Source of the DNA: an uncultured Eubacterium sp.
GTDB lineage: Bacteria > Bacillota > Clostridia > Peptostreptococcales > Anaerovoracaceae
Assembly (NCBI GenBank): GCA_946614405.1
Contig: CAMOGZ010000005.1
Span: 1 to 18,758 of the forward strand
Direction: 5' to 3'
DNA: 18,758 nt
Shown: positions 1-6,350 of the stretch, one piece after another
Layout: each line of letters opens with the position of its first letter
Position numbering within the stretch: the first letter of the stretch is position 1
Program-made: the position numbers and the translations under genes
The notes under the pieces: generated by a model
The model's database searches: none
Seen by the model: only the letters and a program-made list of their open reading frames with translations
Told to the model about the DNA's origin: nothing

Positions 1-269
1 TCCCGCTCCCCGTGGTCGCCGCCCTGCCAGACGGGGCCCACCGTGTGGATGATGTATTTCGCATCCAAAGCAAAGGCCGGGGTCGCCGCAGCCTGCACCC
101 GAAGCATGGGCCCGATCTTGGCCCGCTCCGCCAGCAGATCGTCCCAGCCGGCGGCCTGGTATATTGCATAGTCCGTGCCGGCACCCACCGCCACTTCCGG
201 ATTGGCAGTGTTGACGATGGCATCCGCCCGGACCTTGGTTATGTCGTTTCTGATGATTTCTAGTGGCAT
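1..269 (-). CDS. Macro-domain protein (ADP-ribose-binding), 5' part only
   Basis: This is the N-terminal 89 codons of a macro-domain protein that runs off the low-coordinate edge. The ATG at 269-267 follows AGGAGG (minus strand) with 8 bases of spacing. Seen: the N-terminal strand MPLEIIRNDITKVRADAIVN, the ADP-ribose-binding asparagine segment VNTANPE (19-25), the phosphate loop VGAGTDYAIYQAAG (28-41) and the second core strand YIIHTVGPVW (72-81). These match, in order, the usual DAIVNAAN, GGGVDGAIH.AAG and IHTVGP blocks. Family members bind ADP-ribose, and many remove ADP-ribose or O-acetyl-ADP-ribose groups in the cytoplasm. The loop here is a variant: NTANP replaces NAAN and GAGTDYAI replaces GGGVDGAI. 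Activity and full length cannot be judged because the C-terminus is missing. It has its own promoter just upstream and is probably not part of the ABC operon that ends 72 bases before it. Confidence 0.85.
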   Translation of the reverse strand, partial: MPLEIIRNDITKVRADAIVNTANPEVAVGAGTDYAIYQAAGWDDLLAERAKIGPMLRVQAAATPAFALDAKYIIHTVGPVWQGGDHGER

Positions 270-272
270 AGA

Positions 273-300
273 ATAATCCTCCTGTTTCCAAGAGGATTAT
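273..300. repeat. 9-bp perfect inverted repeat over -10 box and RBS
   Basis: ATAATCCTC (273-281) and GAGGATTAT (292-300) are perfect reverse complements separated by 10 bases. One arm covers most of the -10 box and the other covers the Shine-Dalgarno sequence of the macro-domain gene. The expected transcription start lies between or near the arms, so a DNA operator is more likely than an RNA hairpin. Part of the symmetry may be coincidence between TATAATCCTC and the GGAGG site. Confidence 0.45.
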
Positions 301-324
301 ATAACGAATATTCATTTTAGGCAA
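296..324 (-). promoter_or_regulatory. Sigma-A promoter for the macro-domain gene
   Basis: On the minus strand TTGCCT (324-319) and TATAAT (301-296) are separated by exactly 17 bases. The start codon lies about 27 bases past the -10 box, giving a leader of roughly 20 bases that holds the AGGAGG site. Confidence 0.7.
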
Positions 325-340
325 ATCCGCCCCCTTCGGC

Positions 341-1144
341 TCATCCCTTCCCGGAGAAGGTGAAAATGGCCGAAGAAAGCTGCCTGATATAGGGATCTGC
401 TTCATCAGAGAATACTTCCTGAGGAGTCCCGATCCCCTTGATCTGGCCTGCCTGCATCACCATCACCCGGTCTGATACCTTCCTTGCCACTGAAAGGTCA
501 TGAGTAATGAAGAGGATCGACAGGGCGTGCCGCTCCTTCATCTTCAGGATCAGATTCAGGATCTGATTCTGGATCGAGACATCCAGCGCGGAGATGATCT
601 CATCCGCGATCAGGATCTCCGGATCCACGATGAGTGCCCGGGCAATGGAGATCCTCTGAAGCTGGCCGCCGGAAAACTCTCCGGGATATTTGGAAAGGCA
701 ATTGCCCGGCAGGCCACATTCCTCCAGGATCCCCAATACTTTATCCTTTCTGGATCCGGAATCCAGATTCGGGTGCCATATTTTCAAAGGCTCCTCCAGG
801 AGGCTTTGTACCCGCATGGCTGGATCCAGGCAATCAAAAGGATTCTGATACACCATCTGGATCCTTCGTCGGTTCTCCCGGAAAGCCGCTTCTGACAGCC
901 CCTGGACTTCCTTGCCTTCCAGCAGGATCCTGCCGGAAGTAGGAGAGATCAGGTGCATCAGCATCCTTGCCAGGGTCGACTTGCCGCAGCCGGATTCCCC
1001 AAGCAGTCCCAGGAGCTCCCCGCGGCGCAGACCGAAGCTGACGTTATTCACAGCAGTGAAATCAGGGCCTCTTCCCATCAGCCCCTGACGGGCGCCGGGG
1101 AAGATCTTGATCAGGCCTTCTGCCTCGATAATCATCTCACTCAT
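341..1144 (-). CDS. ABC importer ATPase, NikE/DppF-like
   Basis: This is the second ATP-binding subunit of a peptide/nickel-family ABC importer. I take the ATG at 1144-1142 as the start (267 aa) because GAGGTG lies at good distance upstream. The in-frame ATG at 1156 has its purine run directly against it. The start overlaps the preceding ATPase gene by 8 bases, which suggests coupled translation. Visible motifs: Walker A GESGCGKST (49-57), Q-loop VYQNPF (98-103), signature FSGGQLQR (157-164), Walker B ILIADE (177-182) and H-loop H215. The usual DEPTSALD segment reads DEIISALD, so the catalytic glutamate is kept but the Pro-Thr pair is lost. The length fits NikE-type subunits and lacks the C-terminal extension of many OppF/DppF proteins. 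It is the last gene of the riboswitch-controlled operon, and no convincing terminator follows. Subfamily placement is inference. Confidence 0.9.
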   Translation of the reverse strand: MSEMIIEAEGLIKIFPGARQGLMGRGPDFTAVNNVSFGLRRGELLGLLGESGCGKSTLARMLMHLISPTSGRILLEGKEVQGLSEAAFRENRRRIQMVYQNPFDCLDPAMRVQSLLEEPLKIWHPNLDSGSRKDKVLGILEECGLPGNCLSKYPGEFSGGQLQRISIARALIVDPEILIADEIISALDVSIQNQILNLILKMKERHALSILFITHDLSVARKVSDRVMVMQAGQIKGIGTPQEVFSDEADPYIRQLSSAIFTFSGKG

Positions 1145-1976
1145 GATACACCTCATCCTCCCCCATGATCTTCATGGTCTCTGCCACCAGCTGCCGTGTG
1201 TATTCTTCTTTCCCGTGATAGAACAGTTCGTCCGTTTCTCCCTGCTCCACGATACAGCCATCTTTCATGATAATGATATGGTCGCACATGTACTGCAGGA
1301 TCCCCAGATTGTGACTGATGAACAGCAGGGTCCACTGTCGCTCCTCCAATAATCTGCGGATGAATTCAATGGTGTTCCTCTGGGAAATGGCATCCAGTGA
1401 TGTGGTTGGCTCATCTGCGATCAGGATCCTTGCCCGGGATTCCAGCGCCATGGCTATGGCGATACGCTGACGCATTCCTCCGGATAACTGATCCGGAAAA
1501 TGCTGAAGCGTCTCCTGTCCTCCGCGGATCCCGAATATGTCCATCTGCTCCAGGAGGTGCTCCATCCGCTCTGACTCTGAAAGGTCCGGGCGATGCAGCA
1601 TGACAGTCTCACCCCACTGCTTGATGATCCGCTCGTTGGGATTCAGAGCATTGATCGAATCCTGAAATATGATGGCGATCTGCTCCGCAATGAACTTCCT
1701 GCGGCTCCGGTACGGCATCTGAAGCAGATCCTGCCAGCCTCCGTCATCGCTTCGGAACAGGATCTTCCCCTCATACTCTGTGCTTCCGGCCGGGAGCAGG
1801 GCCGTCATTGCCTTCATGGTCATGCTTTTGCCGGCCCCGGATTCTCCTGCGATAGCCCAGCGCTCTCCTTCACAGACCACAAAGGATACATCCTTCAGCA
1901 CCGAAAACCGTTTGCTTCCATTCTTTATCGTTACACTGAGGTTCTCTACCCTCAGGATCTCTCTTTTCTCAGTCAT
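1137..1976 (-). CDS. ABC importer ATPase, NikD/DppD-like
   Basis: First ATP-binding subunit of the importer, 279 aa. Seen: Walker A GESGAGKS (44-51), Q-loop IIFQDS (102-107), signature LSGGMRQR (164-171), Walker B ILIADE (184-189), D-loop SLD (193-195) and H-loop H222. It energises transport at the inner face of the membrane by dimerising with the next gene product. OppD/DppD proteins usually have around 320-340 residues with a Cys-containing C-terminal extension. This one stops soon after the ATPase core, as NikD does. The gene overlaps the permease gene before it and the ATPase gene after it by 8 bases each. No frameshift or missing catalytic residue was seen. The family is certain, the substrate is not. 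Confidence 0.92.
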   Translation of the reverse strand: MTEKREILRVENLSVTIKNGSKRFSVLKDVSFVVCEGERWAIAGESGAGKSMTMKAMTALLPAGSTEYEGKILFRSDDGGWQDLLQMPYRSRRKFIAEQIAIIFQDSINALNPNERIIKQWGETVMLHRPDLSESERMEHLLEQMDIFGIRGGQETLQHFPDQLSGGMRQRIAIAMALESRARILIADEPTTSLDAISQRNTIEFIRRLLEERQWTLLFISHNLGILQYMCDHIIIMKDGCIVEQGETDELFYHGKEEYTRQLVAETMKIMGEDEVYHE

Positions 1977-2763
1977 AGATCGTCAGCTCCGTTTCCTTGA
2001 TTCTGCTGTCATCAAAGGCAAAGTGGAAGAACAAAGCCAGGAGACAGACTGCAATGATCGGGCAGATGACCAGCCTTGGATAGGTCAGGATATACACCCG
2101 GTACTGATACAGCAATGTTCCCCAGTCCGGGTTAGTAACATCCGTTCCCAGCCCAATAAAGGCGAGTCCTGCGTACTGCAGAACGACAGAACTTGCATTG
2201 TTCCCCAGGTACACCAGCAGCTGCCGGACGATGTTCGGGAAAACGTGAAGAAACAGGATCGTCCGCTTCTGCAGGCCGATGGTGATCTCTGCGCTGATAA
2301 AGTCCTTTTCCTTGATCCCTGCGGTCAGGCCATCCGAAAGGTTGATATACTGCCCCAGGTTTCCGATGCCGAAGATGACACCTGCCATAGGCGCAGAAAA
2401 CCCGAACAAAGCCGAGAAGATCAGGGCCATGATCAGTGACGGTATGACTGTGACAAAGTCCGCAATAAACTGGATCACCGTCTTCGCCAGTCCTCCTTCA
2501 TATGCACCGATCATTCCCAGGAGAGTGCCCCCTGTAAAAGAGATCGCCGTTGCCAGGAACACTACGATCAGTGTTCTTTGTCCTCCGGTGACCATCAGTG
2601 CGAACAGGTCCCTTCCGAGGTTGTCTGTACCCAGCCAGTGCTCACCGCTGCAGCCCTGATATGTATTCAAGAGGTCGGTCAGCTTGACATTCTGATGCGG
2701 GACCAGGAACAGAAAGAGCACGAAGAGAAGGAAGATCCCCCAAAGTATGTATTTCTTTTTCAT
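1969..2763 (-). CDS. ABC importer permease, NikC/DppC-like
   Basis: Second transmembrane subunit, 264 aa. It opens with a hydrophobic helix (about 6-22), followed by the family hallmark HWLGTDNLGRDLF (43-55), which in DppC/OppC/NikC precedes the core helices. A cytoplasmic EAA-type coupling loop follows (around the segment IKEKDFISAEITIGL), and then further hydrophobic segments. The ATG at 2763-2761 forms an ATGA overlap with the stop of the upstream permease and has AAGGAGG five bases before it. The length is slightly below the typical 277-300 residues. It forms the translocation path as a heterodimer with the preceding permease. The role is clear from the motif and gene order. The transported ligand is inferred only from the riboswitch. 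Confidence 0.9.
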   Translation of the reverse strand: MKKKYILWGIFLLFVLFLFLVPHQNVKLTDLLNTYQGCSGEHWLGTDNLGRDLFALMVTGGQRTLIVVFLATAISFTGGTLLGMIGAYEGGLAKTVIQFIADFVTVIPSLIMALIFSALFGFSAPMAGVIFGIGNLGQYINLSDGLTAGIKEKDFISAEITIGLQKRTILFLHVFPNIVRQLLVYLGNNASSVVLQYAGLAFIGLGTDVTNPDWGTLLYQYRVYILTYPRLVICPIIAVCLLALFFHFAFDDSRIKETELTIYD

Positions 2764-3695
2764 GCGTCCCTCCTTGCTCCCAGCATCTGCAGTACCAGGT
2801 TCAGGATCATATGGACGAAGAACATCCAGATGACCACTACCAGAATATATGTCTGCAGGATCGAGTAATCACGGCTGTCCATGGCGGACACCAGCATTGT
2901 CGATAATCCGGGGATAGCGAAAGCAAACTCCAGCACGGTGCTTCCGCCAAATACCCCGGCAAAGCGGGTGATCACGGCAGAAACGAGACTCGCCAGAGGC
3001 GGTTTGTATGCATGTTTCCACAGGACGGTCTTGGGTTCAAACCCTCTGGATACCATGAACTTTACATAGCTCTTTCCCATCTCCTCCCGGAACGCAGATC
3101 GTACCACTCGCGACAGACCACCGAGGCTGTATATTGCCGTCAGCAGGATCGCTGCAATGATGGAATACCTTCCGTCTCCGGTAAAAAAGCTGGCGATGCC
3201 AAGCCGCACTCCGAATGCATTAATGATCAGGATGGATACAATGAACATCGGAATGCTCTGGCAGAAGATGGTCATGGCCGTCGTCAGCCGGTCACATAAT
3301 CCACTGCGGTTAAGCGCTGCCCGGTATCCCAGGAAGAACGCAAAGAATGCCCCCATCAGAATACCGATGATCCCGATGGAAAAAGAATATGGCATCTTTG
3401 CCAGGAATCGCTCCCGTATATTCTCTCCGGAAACCAGAGAAACGCCCCAGTCGCCCCGGAGGAAATTCCCGATCCACTCCACATACTGGATTGGCAGCGG
3501 ATCGTCCAGGCCCATCTTTTCCTCCACGTATGCAATGTTTTCCTCAGTATGAGGAAGATGATAAGCATCCAGCCATTTATCCACTGGAGTGCTCGGCATC
3601 ATTCGAACTGCTGCAAAAATCAGAACAGAGGTCACGAAAAATATGATGAGCCATTTGATCAGAAATAGAATTGCATTTTTCATGATTCGTACCAT
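2760..3695 (-). CDS. ABC importer permease, NikB/DppB-like
   Basis: First transmembrane subunit, 311 aa, close to NikB length. Seen: an N-terminal helix (about 9-31), a periplasm-side loop with the family pattern GLDDPLPIQYVEWIGNFLRG, five further hydrophobic segments, and the EAA coupling loop KSYVKFMVSRGFEPKTVLWK that contacts an ATPase. The start is uncertain. The ATG at 3695 lies only nine bases after a strong hairpin and has no Shine-Dalgarno sequence. The in-frame ATG at 3683 (MKNAILF) also lacks a clear one. The stop overlaps the next permease start by four bases. Weak initiation plus the upstream hairpin suggest this gene is made at a lower level than the binding protein. The family assignment is firm. 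Confidence 0.9.
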   Translation of the reverse strand: MVRIMKNAILFLIKWLIIFFVTSVLIFAAVRMMPSTPVDKWLDAYHLPHTEENIAYVEEKMGLDDPLPIQYVEWIGNFLRGDWGVSLVSGENIRERFLAKMPYSFSIGIIGILMGAFFAFFLGYRAALNRSGLCDRLTTAMTIFCQSIPMFIVSILIINAFGVRLGIASFFTGDGRYSIIAAILLTAIYSLGGLSRVVRSAFREEMGKSYVKFMVSRGFEPKTVLWKHAYKPPLASLVSAVITRFAGVFGGSTVLEFAFAIPGLSTMLVSAMDSRDYSILQTYILVVVIWMFFVHMILNLVLQMLGARRDA

Positions 3696-3697
3696 TT

Positions 3698-3732
3698 ATA
3701 AAATACCGGCGGGGCTGAACGGCCCCACCGGT
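3698..3732 (-). terminator. Internal terminator/processing hairpin between binding-protein and permease genes
   Basis: On the minus-strand RNA, 3732-3722 pairs with 3715-3705 to give 11 continuous pairs (one of them U-G) around a six-base loop (CGTTCA). ATTTTAT follows. It lies 17 bases after the binding-protein stop and nine bases before the first permease ATG. It can act as a leaky terminator or as a 3' stabiliser that raises binding-protein mRNA over the membrane subunits. Confidence 0.75.
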
Positions 3733-3749
3733 TTCGCTGCTTAGTCAGA

Positions 3750-5258
3750 TCAAAGTCCTAATTCTGCATTAACGGTGTAGTAATCTCCACAATATGGTTC
3801 ATAGTTTGCAACGCGCTCAGAAAGGGCAACGTGCCACTGCGGGTCGACCATATAGATGATCGGCAGTTCTTCTGCGACGATCTTCTGGATATCCTTGGAG
3901 AGCTGATCTCTGTCTGCTCCAGGTTCGGTCTCTCCCATCTTCTTCAGCAGATCATTGATCTTGTCGTTATTGTAACCTGCATAGTTTCTGCTACCGCCTT
4001 CAGCAAGAGCCATGTTCAGGAACGCAGAAGGTTCTCCGGAAGGTGCAGTGTGCTGTGCATAGAATACCAGGTCATAATCGCCGCCTTCCAGGGATGCATT
4101 GATATCATCTACGATATCGGTCTTGCTCTCGATACCGGCCTCAGTCAGCTCAGATGCGGACAGCTGCATCAGGATCGGCAGGTCTGCTCTTGCAGAATAG
4201 GTGACCATATGGATGGACAGTTTCTTTCCGTCCTTCTCATAGATCCCATCCGCATTCTTAGAATATCCTGCTCCTTCCAGGAGCTTAGCTGCTTCTGCTG
4301 CATCTGTCTTTTCCTCAACGTCTCCTGCAAAGGAATAGTACTGTGCAAAGATACCATTGGCCACACGACCGGCCTTCAGTGCAGTGACCATATCCTCACG
4401 ATTCAGGATCAGGTTGATAGCCTTACGTACATTGACGTCTGCCATCGGGCCCTTCTTGACATTGGTGAAACCAAAGTACTGATATCCGGCATCAAAATCC
4501 TTGACGGTGAATCCTTCACCCTTCAGGGTTTCAGCAACTTCCGGCGTCAGACCGAACATCAGGTCGATCTCCTTGGCTTCAAACGCCTGCTGCATAGCTG
4601 CAGCGTCACTGAATACCTTCAGAGTCACGTCAGAACGCTGCTCAGCGCGGTCATCATAGTACGGATTCGGCTCCATTTCCAGGGAAACCTCAGAATCCAG
4701 TTTCTTTACCATGTACGGACCAGTGTAGATGAAATCTCCGTCCACTTCTTTAAATACGACATTGCACCACTCTGCCAGGAGAGAGTCCATAACAGGTGTC
4801 GGACGCTCCGTCACGATGGTCAGGGTGCCATCATCTTCTGCAGTAAACTTCACTACGCCTGCAGTGCCATTTGCCATTTCATTATTCTTCTGCAGGTAGT
4901 TCATGCAGTCCGCCAGTGCTTTCGCATCGCAGTCAGATCCATCACTGAACTTGACAGCATTGGTCAGTTCTGCCTTCCAGGTCAGGTCATCCTTTCTCTC
5001 CAGCTTGCTGACAAATCGTGAAACAAGGTTACCTTCTGCATCCTGCATGTAGATCCCTTCACTGATTCCGTGAGATGTCAGATCCCATGCACTGTCGACC
5101 GGATTGGTGTTACCGGCAACATAACTGCATCCGATCACGATCGGACCATCTGCGGTTGCCTCCTCAGATGCGCCGCCATTGTCGCTGCCTCCGCAGCCTG
5201 CCAGGATCATCGCCAGCGCAATGATACCAGTCAGTACTAAAACTAATCTTTTCTTCAT
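3750..5258 (-). CDS. Lipoprotein substrate-binding protein, SBP family 5 (NikA/DppA-like)
   Basis: Extracytoplasmic solute receptor of the ABC importer, 502 aa. The ATG at 5258 is chosen because AAAGGAGA precedes it by a few bases and because it yields a clean lipoprotein signal: MKKR, a hydrophobic stretch to residue 19, and lipobox ILAGC with C22 as the lipidated cysteine. A further in-frame ATG at 5291 would hide the signal behind 11 charged residues. A low-complexity G/S/E linker follows to about 37. The mature part shows SBP_bac_5 features: GISEGIY (64-70), VKFSDGSD (102-109), YTGPYMV (178-184), PNPYYDD (197-203), and VRKAINLILNRED (277-289). The length matches NikA-type receptors. It is the first gene after the B12 riboswitch, so cobalt, a corrinoid or a metal chelate is a reasonable ligand. 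Nothing in the sequence alone proves this, and a peptide is still possible. Confidence 0.9.
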   Translation of the reverse strand: MKKRLVLVLTGIIALAMILAGCGGSDNGGASEEATADGPIVIGCSYVAGNTNPVDSAWDLTSHGISEGIYMQDAEGNLVSRFVSKLERKDDLTWKAELTNAVKFSDGSDCDAKALADCMNYLQKNNEMANGTAGVVKFTAEDDGTLTIVTERPTPVMDSLLAEWCNVVFKEVDGDFIYTGPYMVKKLDSEVSLEMEPNPYYDDRAEQRSDVTLKVFSDAAAMQQAFEAKEIDLMFGLTPEVAETLKGEGFTVKDFDAGYQYFGFTNVKKGPMADVNVRKAINLILNREDMVTALKAGRVANGIFAQYYSFAGDVEEKTDAAEAAKLLEGAGYSKNADGIYEKDGKKLSIHMVTYSARADLPILMQLSASELTEAGIESKTDIVDDINASLEGGDYDLVFYAQHTAPSGEPSAFLNMALAEGGSRNYAGYNNDKINDLLKKMGETEPGADRDQLSKDIQKIVAEELPIIYMVDPQWHVALSERVANYEPYCGDYYTVNAELGL

Positions 5259-5311
5259 ACGGTCTCCTTTCCGTTCTTTCATTGACTGCACTTCTGCATA
5301 TCCGGCCCGGC

Positions 5312-5346
5312 AAATAAAAAACCTCTACCGGTTATGCCTCCGATAG
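5312..5346 (-). terminator. Riboswitch expression-platform terminator
   Basis: Minus strand: CTATCGG (5346-5340) pairs fully with CCGGTAG (5331-5325, one U-G) across an eight-base loop. Three bases later comes TTTTTTATTT (5321-5312). It lies 13 bases past the riboswitch P1 stem and before the binding-protein RBS. The P1 3' arm (AGCC) could alternatively pair with GGCT at the base of this hairpin, a weak possible antiterminator. Confidence 0.75.
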
Positions 5347-5359
5347 CCAATGTTTCTTC

Positions 5360-5527
5360 TGAACGGCTTCCGTCTTCTGACTCAGGATCATTCTACTTAC
5401 CGCCCTTCTCAGGATGCTCCCATCCCAATGGTCATTGCGGTTTTCGTCCCCTATTACAGCAGGGATAAACTGTGCCGGGATCGAACCGGACTTCCACAGC
5501 CAATAGTGACTGTAAGAAAGTCGTTCA
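5360..5527 (-). promoter_or_regulatory. Cobalamin (B12) riboswitch
   Basis: This 168-nt leader has the conserved blocks of the cobalamin aptamer in the right order on the minus strand. First comes GTGGAAGTCCGGTTCGATCC followed by CGGCACAG, matching the GGGAA..CCGGTG.AA.TCCGG P3 region. Next are CTGCTGTAATAGGGGACGAA, then CCATTGGGATGGGAGCATCC (the CACTG..GGGAAGG region), and finally TGATCCTGAGTCAGAAGACG (the 3' AGCCAGGAGACC box). The ends close in a P1 helix: TGAACGACTTTC (5527-5516) with GGAAGCCGTTCA (5371-5360), 11 pairs of 12 including one U-G. A promoter lies just upstream and a terminator just downstream. This predicts that adenosylcobalamin or a related corrinoid switches off the downstream ABC importer. 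The call rests on recognition of consensus blocks and helices, not on a covariance search. Confidence 0.88.
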
Positions 5528-5531
5528 AATG

Positions 5532-5553
5532 TATTATTGCTAGAACAATAATA
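5532..5553. repeat. 8-bp inverted repeat over the -10 box of the riboswitch promoter
   Basis: TATTATTG (5532-5539) and CAATAATA (5546-5553) are perfect reverse complements separated by six bases. One arm contains the -10 hexamer. It may be a repressor operator, or an AT-rich coincidence. Confidence 0.4.
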
Positions 5554-5576
5554 TCAAACTACCACTTTGACGTCAA
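5548..5576 (-). promoter_or_regulatory. Sigma-A promoter of the riboswitch/ABC operon
   Basis: Minus strand: TTGACG (5576-5571), a 17-base spacer, then TATTAT (5553-5548). The predicted start near 5541 lies about 14 bases before the P1 helix of the riboswitch. The -35 box sits inside the palindrome TGACGTCA (5568-5575). A further TGACGTC occurs at 5592-5598. Confidence 0.8.
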
Positions 5577-5756
5577 GTATATTATACGCTATGACGTCCT
5601 CCATCTATTCCGTGCCGTTTTCAAGACAGTTCCTTTGACCCGGCTCAAGGCATCCATTTCGTCTGGGAAAATGACTTGTCCCTGCAAGTGTTTTTCCCAT
5701 TTTTTCGGAAAAACAAAGCCCATCTGCCTGCTTTTTCCCACGCGTTTTTCGGAATA
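5577..5756. other. Intergenic stretch upstream of the riboswitch promoter
   Basis: Between the ABC operon promoter and the deacylase terminator I see no gene, RNA or long repeat. It holds a second TGACGTC (5592-5598), a TATAAT-like box with no matching -35 (5581-5586), and several A/T-rich runs with no clear pairing. Confidence 0.5.
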
Positions 5757-5783
5757 GAAAAAGAGCCCTCACAAAGGGCTCTT
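5757..5783 (-). terminator. Intrinsic terminator after the deacylase gene
   Basis: Minus strand: AAGAGCCCT (5783-5775) pairs perfectly with AGGGCTCTT (5769-5761) around a five-base loop, with a run of T (5762-5758) at its end. It begins 11 bases past the deacylase stop codon. Confidence 0.9.
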
Positions 5784-5793
5784 CTTACAGTCT

Positions 5794-6291
5794 CTACATC
5801 TCCAGCACATGGGCGGGATGGCCGATGTCTTCCAGGAATCGCAGGAGATCCGGGGTATCGATGAATACGGTCATCTCATTGGTGTTTGGATGGAAGCTCA
5901 TGCGCTTCTCATCCAGGATGGCTTTCTCGATGTAGACTTGTACGTCGTGGTCGTCATTGTTCAGAAGACCGAATGGCGATACTACACCCGGTGGGAGCTT
6001 CAGTTTATCAAAGAGACTGTCTGCAGAAGCCATTTTGATCTGCTTTGTGCCGGCGGCCTCCCCGAAGCCTTTCATATCCATGCGGGTGTCCTCATCCAGG
6101 ATCACCAGAAACCACGCTGTCTTTTTCTTGTTGGTGAGAAACATGGTCTTGGTACGCACGCCATCGATCCCCACGATGAAGGAATCCGCCTGCTCCGTGG
6201 TGAGTGCGGGCTCGTGCTCAACCGTCTCAATCACGATCCCCAAAGAATCCAACTTCCCTTTCACTTGTTCATATGCTTCCTTCTTATTCAT
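5794..6291 (-). CDS. ProX/YbaK-family aminoacyl-tRNA deacylase
   Basis: 165-aa protein of the INS/YbaK trans-editing superfamily, most like ProX (PrdX, ProXp-ala), which hydrolyses Ala-tRNA(Pro) mischarged by prolyl-tRNA synthetase. Seen: TKTMFLTNKKKTAWFLVILD (48-67) with the basic patch of this family, the glycine-rich segment GFGEAAG (75-81), the substrate-loop motif GVVSP (102-106) followed by FGLLND-like residues, and FHPN (133-136) near the C-terminus. The ATG at 6291 is chosen because GGAGG sits seven bases upstream. An earlier in-frame ATG at 6339 would start inside the lysS terminator hairpin. It follows lysS by 59 bases with a hairpin between, so expression is by read-through or from a promoter not recognised here. 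It is a free-standing protein, not fused to ProRS. The exact amino-acid specificity is inferred. Confidence 0.85.
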   Translation of the reverse strand: MNKKEAYEQVKGKLDSLGIVIETVEHEPALTTEQADSFIVGIDGVRTKTMFLTNKKKTAWFLVILDEDTRMDMKGFGEAAGTKQIKMASADSLFDKLKLPPGVVSPFGLLNNDDHDVQVYIEKAILDEKRMSFHPNTNEMTVFIDTPDLLRFLEDIGHPAHVLEM

Positions 6292-6310
6292 AATATATCC
6301 TCCAAAGCGG

Positions 6311-6336
6311 AAAACGCCCCTCGGCTTGAGGGGCGT
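6311..6336 (-). terminator. Intrinsic terminator after lysS
   Basis: Minus strand: ACGCCCCTC (6336-6328) pairs perfectly with GAGGGGCGT (6322-6314) over a five-base loop, and TTTT ends the stem. The T-run is short, so termination may be incomplete, which would let the deacylase gene be read through. Confidence 0.75.
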
Positions 6337-6350
6337 CATAAATCACGATA

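Noticed and set aside
5256..5291. Upstream ATG for the binding protein (11 extra residues)
   Set aside because: The downstream ATG at 5258 has the AAAGGAGA site and starts a clean lipoprotein signal peptide, whereas the extension is charged and would disturb it.
5581..5586. TATAAT-like box as a second promoter upstream of the riboswitch
   Set aside because: No acceptable -35 hexamer lies 16-18 bases upstream, and the TTGACG-N17-TATTAT promoter downstream explains the leader.
6289..6339. Upstream ATG for the deacylase gene
   Set aside because: It begins within the lysS terminator stem and lacks an RBS. The ATG at 6291 has GGAGG at proper spacing and matches family N-termini.
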